DNA of 7,551 nucleotides. Origin: Thermoanaerobacterales bacterium UBA4880 (lineage in GTDB: Bacteria > Bacillota > Thermoanaerobacteria > Thermoanaerobacterales > UBA4877). Position 1 is the stretch's first letter. Each line of letters opens with the position of its first letter. Positions 5,773 to 7,551 of this stretch are shown piece by piece. Under the pieces are notes generated by a model. That model did not search any database. It saw nothing but the letters and a program-made list of their open reading frames with translations, and was not told the origin of the DNA. The position numbers were made by a program, and so were the translations under genes. The DNA lies in NCBI GenBank assembly GCA_002399285.1, contig DHDI01000011.1, positions 92,533 through 100,083 of the forward strand, written 5' to 3'.

Positions 5773-6421
5773 CAGCGACCTTATAGTGAACGGCATGGGC
5801 AACTTTTCCGGGGGCACATACAGAAACATAGAGATAAACGGTACCGGCAGCATACGGGGAGACGTGGAATGCGAGGAGTTTGAATGTTCGGGCATGGCTA
5901 AGGTGACCGGTAATTTAAAGGCCGGGGCCATGACGGCGGACGGCATGAGTAAATTTGACGGAAACGTGGAATGCGGCAAATTACGTGTGGACGGTACACT
6001 GGGCATATCGCACAGCCTGAAGGCCGACGAGGTGGAGCTGGACGGCATGGTCAACGTAAAAGGAGACCTGACAGCAGAGAGTTTCAAATCCTCCGGCAGC
6101 TTCACGGTGGGCGGGCTGCTGAATGCCGAGACCATCGATATCGGCATGGAGATGAGGTGCCAGGCCGGGGAGATAGGGGGAGAGGATATAAAAGTTCATA
6201 TGGACAGGGCAGGGATCGGGATGTGGGGGAAACCCGCGGGTCTGACCGCCGGTACCATAGAGGGAGACAACATCTATCTTGAATACACCTGCGCCAAGGT
6301 GGTGCGAGGCGGAAGCGTCAATATAGGGCCGGGCTGCAGGATTGAGCTTGCGGAATACAAGGACAGCTTTACAAAGGCCGACGACGCTGTAGTAAAAGAA
6401 TGTAAAAAAATCATATCGTAG
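5756..6421 (+). CDS. bacE: Bactofilin, first paralogue (YhbE/BacE-like)
   Basis: Bactofilins are polymer-forming cytoskeletal proteins with a right-handed beta-helix built from short Gly/Asp-turn repeats. The 221-aa product shows the repeats throughout about 8-125 (for example NGTGSIRGDVECEEFECSG, VTGNLKAGAMTADG), each strand pair ending in a Gly or Asp. From about 137 a GEIGGEDIKV turn leads to a C-terminal module TIEGDNIYLEYTCAKVV...IGPGCRIEL (167-198), which the second bactofilin repeats. No signal peptide or membrane segment is seen. Start: ATG 5756, 8 nt after GGGGG (5743-5747) inside the yhbD end. The GTG at 5747 overlaps that site. In B. subtilis two paralogous bactofilins of this type are needed for normal motility. 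Whether this organism is motile cannot be seen here. Symbol by resemblance and order. Confidence 0.88.
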   Translation: MKEGNSSDLIVNGMGNFSGGTYRNIEINGTGSIRGDVECEEFECSGMAKVTGNLKAGAMTADGMSKFDGNVECGKLRVDGTLGISHSLKADEVELDGMVNVKGDLTAESFKSSGSFTVGGLLNAETIDIGMEMRCQAGEIGGEDIKVHMDRAGIGMWGKPAGLTAGTIEGDNIYLEYTCAKVVRGGSVNIGPGCRIELAEYKDSFTKADDAVVKECKKIIS

Positions 6422-6432
6422 GGGGTTTGGCG

Positions 6433-7167
6433 ATGGACGAGGAAAACAGGAGGGATATCAAGATATTGGGCGACAGCACGGTATCAAGCGGATTTTACGC
6501 AGATATGAAAATAACCGGCGACGTGGTGATGGACGGTGATGTGGACTGCATAAACCTGATGATATTGGGGGATTGCACTGCCAATGACAATTTAAAGGTA
6601 AAGACGGGTAAGATCACGGGCGATCTGGACGTTGCGGGCAGCCTGACCGCGGACGATCTGGACTTTAAAGGCGACGTCACGGTAGGCCGGGACGCGGCCA
6701 TCGGAGACTCACAATTTTACGGAGACGTAACTATCCATGGGGATCTCACTACGGAGAAAGCGGATATAAAAGGAGACCTGCAGGTAAAGGGAAACTGCAG
6801 CTCGGATGTGTTCAAATCCTGCGGAGATCTGCAGATCGGCGGATTATTGAGCGCCGACGATATCGATATAGAGCTTCACGGCGAAAGTAAGATCGGAGAG
6901 ATCGGCGGGGGCAGGATATCCATAAGACGGGGTTCGGAATCGCTGCTCAGAAAGTGGTCTTCGGAGGCATTCGGCGGCAGCGGTATTGCGCTTACCACCG
7001 ATACCATAGAGGGAGACGAGGTATATCTGGAATATACGGCTGCAAAGACCGTGTGCGGCAACGACGTGACCATAGGGCCGGGCTGCAGGATAGAGCTTGT
7101 GGAGTATAAGGATAAATACAGTCAATCGGATGATGCCGTGGTGAAACAAAATAAAAGGATAATATGA
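6433..7167 (+). CDS. bacF: Bactofilin, second paralogue (YhbF/BacF-like)
   Basis: A 244-aa bactofilin and paralogue of the gene before it. Regular beta-helix turns run from about 9 to 145 (KITGDVVMDGDVDC, ITGDLDVAGSLTADD, IHGDLTTEKADIKGD). The C-terminal block at 191-238 (TIEGDEVYLEYTAAKTV, IGPGCRIEL, EYKD, DDAVVK) matches that of the first bactofilin almost word for word. The paralogues differ most in the middle, where this one has an extra basic/serine-rich stretch (RRGSESLLRKWSSEAF, 165-180). Start: ATG 6433, 7 nt after GGGGG (6421-6425) that overlaps the previous stop. TTG 6427 is unlikely. The tight spacing suggests the two are made together and may co-polymerise (inference). No terminator follows, so transcription may continue into the MFS gene. 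Confidence 0.88.
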   Translation: MDEENRRDIKILGDSTVSSGFYADMKITGDVVMDGDVDCINLMILGDCTANDNLKVKTGKITGDLDVAGSLTADDLDFKGDVTVGRDAAIGDSQFYGDVTIHGDLTTEKADIKGDLQVKGNCSSDVFKSCGDLQIGGLLSADDIDIELHGESKIGEIGGGRISIRRGSESLLRKWSSEAFGGSGIALTTDTIEGDEVYLEYTAAKTVCGNDVTIGPGCRIELVEYKDKYSQSDDAVVKQNKRII

Positions 7168-7220
7168 GCGGGTGGTCAACGCTGCCTGGCTGTTTCGCGG
7201 TAAGGGAGGTTTTATTGTGA
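7164..7220 (+). CDS. 18-codon mini-ORF linking bactofilin and MFS gene
   Basis: The frame MSGWSTLPGCFAVREVLL starts at an ATG overlapping the bactofilin stop (ATGA, 7164-7167) and ends at a TGA overlapping the MFS GTG start (GTGA, 7217-7220). An AAAAGGAT lies a few nt before the ATG. It also contains the AAGGGAGG ribosome site of the MFS gene. This could be a coupling or leader peptide of a drug-efflux gene, but an open frame of 18 codons occurs by chance often enough that coding is unproven. Confidence 0.25.
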   Translation: MSGWSTLPGCFAVREVLL

Positions 7221-7423
7221 ATAACTCACAGCCGTTCCGAGGATCAAATCTTTTGACAGGGAACAGGAACTTTTTACTGCTGTTTCTGGGCAGGCTTGTT
7301 TCCAGTACGGGTTCCGCCGTGTTTTTCCTTTCGATACTGTGGATGGCTGCAAATGAGATGGGAGGGTCTGCTTCCGTAAGTTTTATATTAACGGTTACGG
7401 TTATCCCATCCGGCGATAAATAA
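7217..7423 (+). pseudogene. MFS transporter, N-terminus only, broken
   Basis: The GTG at 7217 has a strong AAGGGAGG site (7202-7209) 7 nt upstream, so the start is well supported. The first 65 residues are a typical start of a major facilitator superfamily exporter, similar to macrolide-efflux-like proteins: NRNFLLLFLGRLVSSTGSAVFFLSILW forms TM1 (about 18-45) and ASVSFILTVTVIPS forms TM2 (about 52-65). At the point where such proteins continue into the conserved loop 2-3 motif (G...D-R), the frame instead reads GDK and stops at 7421-7423. An intact MFS protein has about 400 aa, so this copy is broken by deletion, frameshift or rearrangement near 7410, or by a sequencing error. It follows the bactofilins with no terminator between. 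Confidence 0.7.
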
Positions 7424-7551
7424 AGACTTTCGGGGATTTACTCATATAGTGATATTCTCCATAGTATACTATGCGGTAATGGCTGTCTTTAAGTATATCG
7501 CCGGTCTGGCCCAGGCATCCTACATGAGGAACGCGCTCATAGAAGCCATGT
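7416..7551 (+). other. Open hydrophobic frame after the MFS break, runs off the window
   Basis: In the +1 frame relative to the MFS start, the sequence is open from 7392 to the window end. It encodes INKDFRGFTHIVIFSIVYYA and then a second hydrophobic segment around AVFKYIAGLAQASYM. DFRGF followed by a hydrophobic segment weakly recalls the 'SDxxRG' plus TM3 that follows the loop 2-3 motif in MFS proteins, so this may be the rest of the same gene after a small out-of-frame deletion. It could also be an unrelated membrane protein. There is no well-placed start or ribosome site (GTG 7449 has GGGG 13 nt upstream). Confidence 0.4.

Noticed and set aside
5527..6147. 206-codon minus-strand ORF across yhbD and bactofilin
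   Set aside because: Low-complexity Ser/Pro/Leu-rich peptide antisense to repetitive bactofilin codons.
5756..7167. Bactofilin repeats as a DNA tandem repeat or CRISPR-like array
   Set aside because: The periodicity is at the protein level (beta-helix turns); DNA units vary and there are no spacers or direct repeats of constant length.

Overview
The window looks like a stretch of low-to-moderate GC Gram-positive (Firmicutes) chromosome. I would guess class Clostridia, but nothing here fixes the genus. The reasons are strong Shine-Dalgarno sequences (AGGAGG/GGGGG types), frequent AGG and ATA codons, sigma-A type promoters, and a yhbD-bactofilin-bactofilin cluster like the one known from Bacillus subtilis.

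Layout. (1) 1-769: the 5' end of an unidentified minus-strand gene and a divergent TetR-type regulator. They share a 90-bp control region with two near-consensus promoters and a perfect 7+2+7 palindrome, the textbook arrangement for a TetR regulator controlling itself and its neighbour. (2) 770-995: a non-coding, highly self-complementary element. Two identical 27-nt hairpin copies flank a branched fold, filling the gap between tetR and the next convergent gene. It is the strongest candidate for something undescribed in this window. (3) 1013-1540 (minus): a lone ECF-transporter S component with its own promoter. (4) 1755-4812 (plus): a three-gene run of a very small PrsW-like intramembrane protease, shikimate dehydrogenase (aroE) and oligoendopeptidase F (pepF), closed by an intrinsic terminator at 4820-4843. 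(5) 4829-5029 (minus): a small antitoxin-like ORF whose stop codon lies inside that terminator hairpin. (6) 5119-7167 (plus): yhbD-like HTH protein and two tandem paralogous bactofilins, tightly packed and probably translationally coupled. The promoter has a palindrome in its -35/-10 spacer. (7) 7164-7551: an 18-codon mini-ORF that overlaps both neighbours, then the N-terminus of an MFS transporter that breaks at codon 69, and an open hydrophobic frame that runs off the window.

How the genes fit together. Most are housekeeping or regulatory and do not form one pathway. The clear functional unit is yhbD-bacE-bacF. In B. subtilis the two bactofilin paralogues are cytoskeletal proteins tied to motility, and the adjacent HTH gene is a plausible regulator. 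aroE and pepF look co-transcribed with the PrsW-like gene without an obvious shared role. I found no CRISPR array, tRNA, rRNA, transposase or phage gene.
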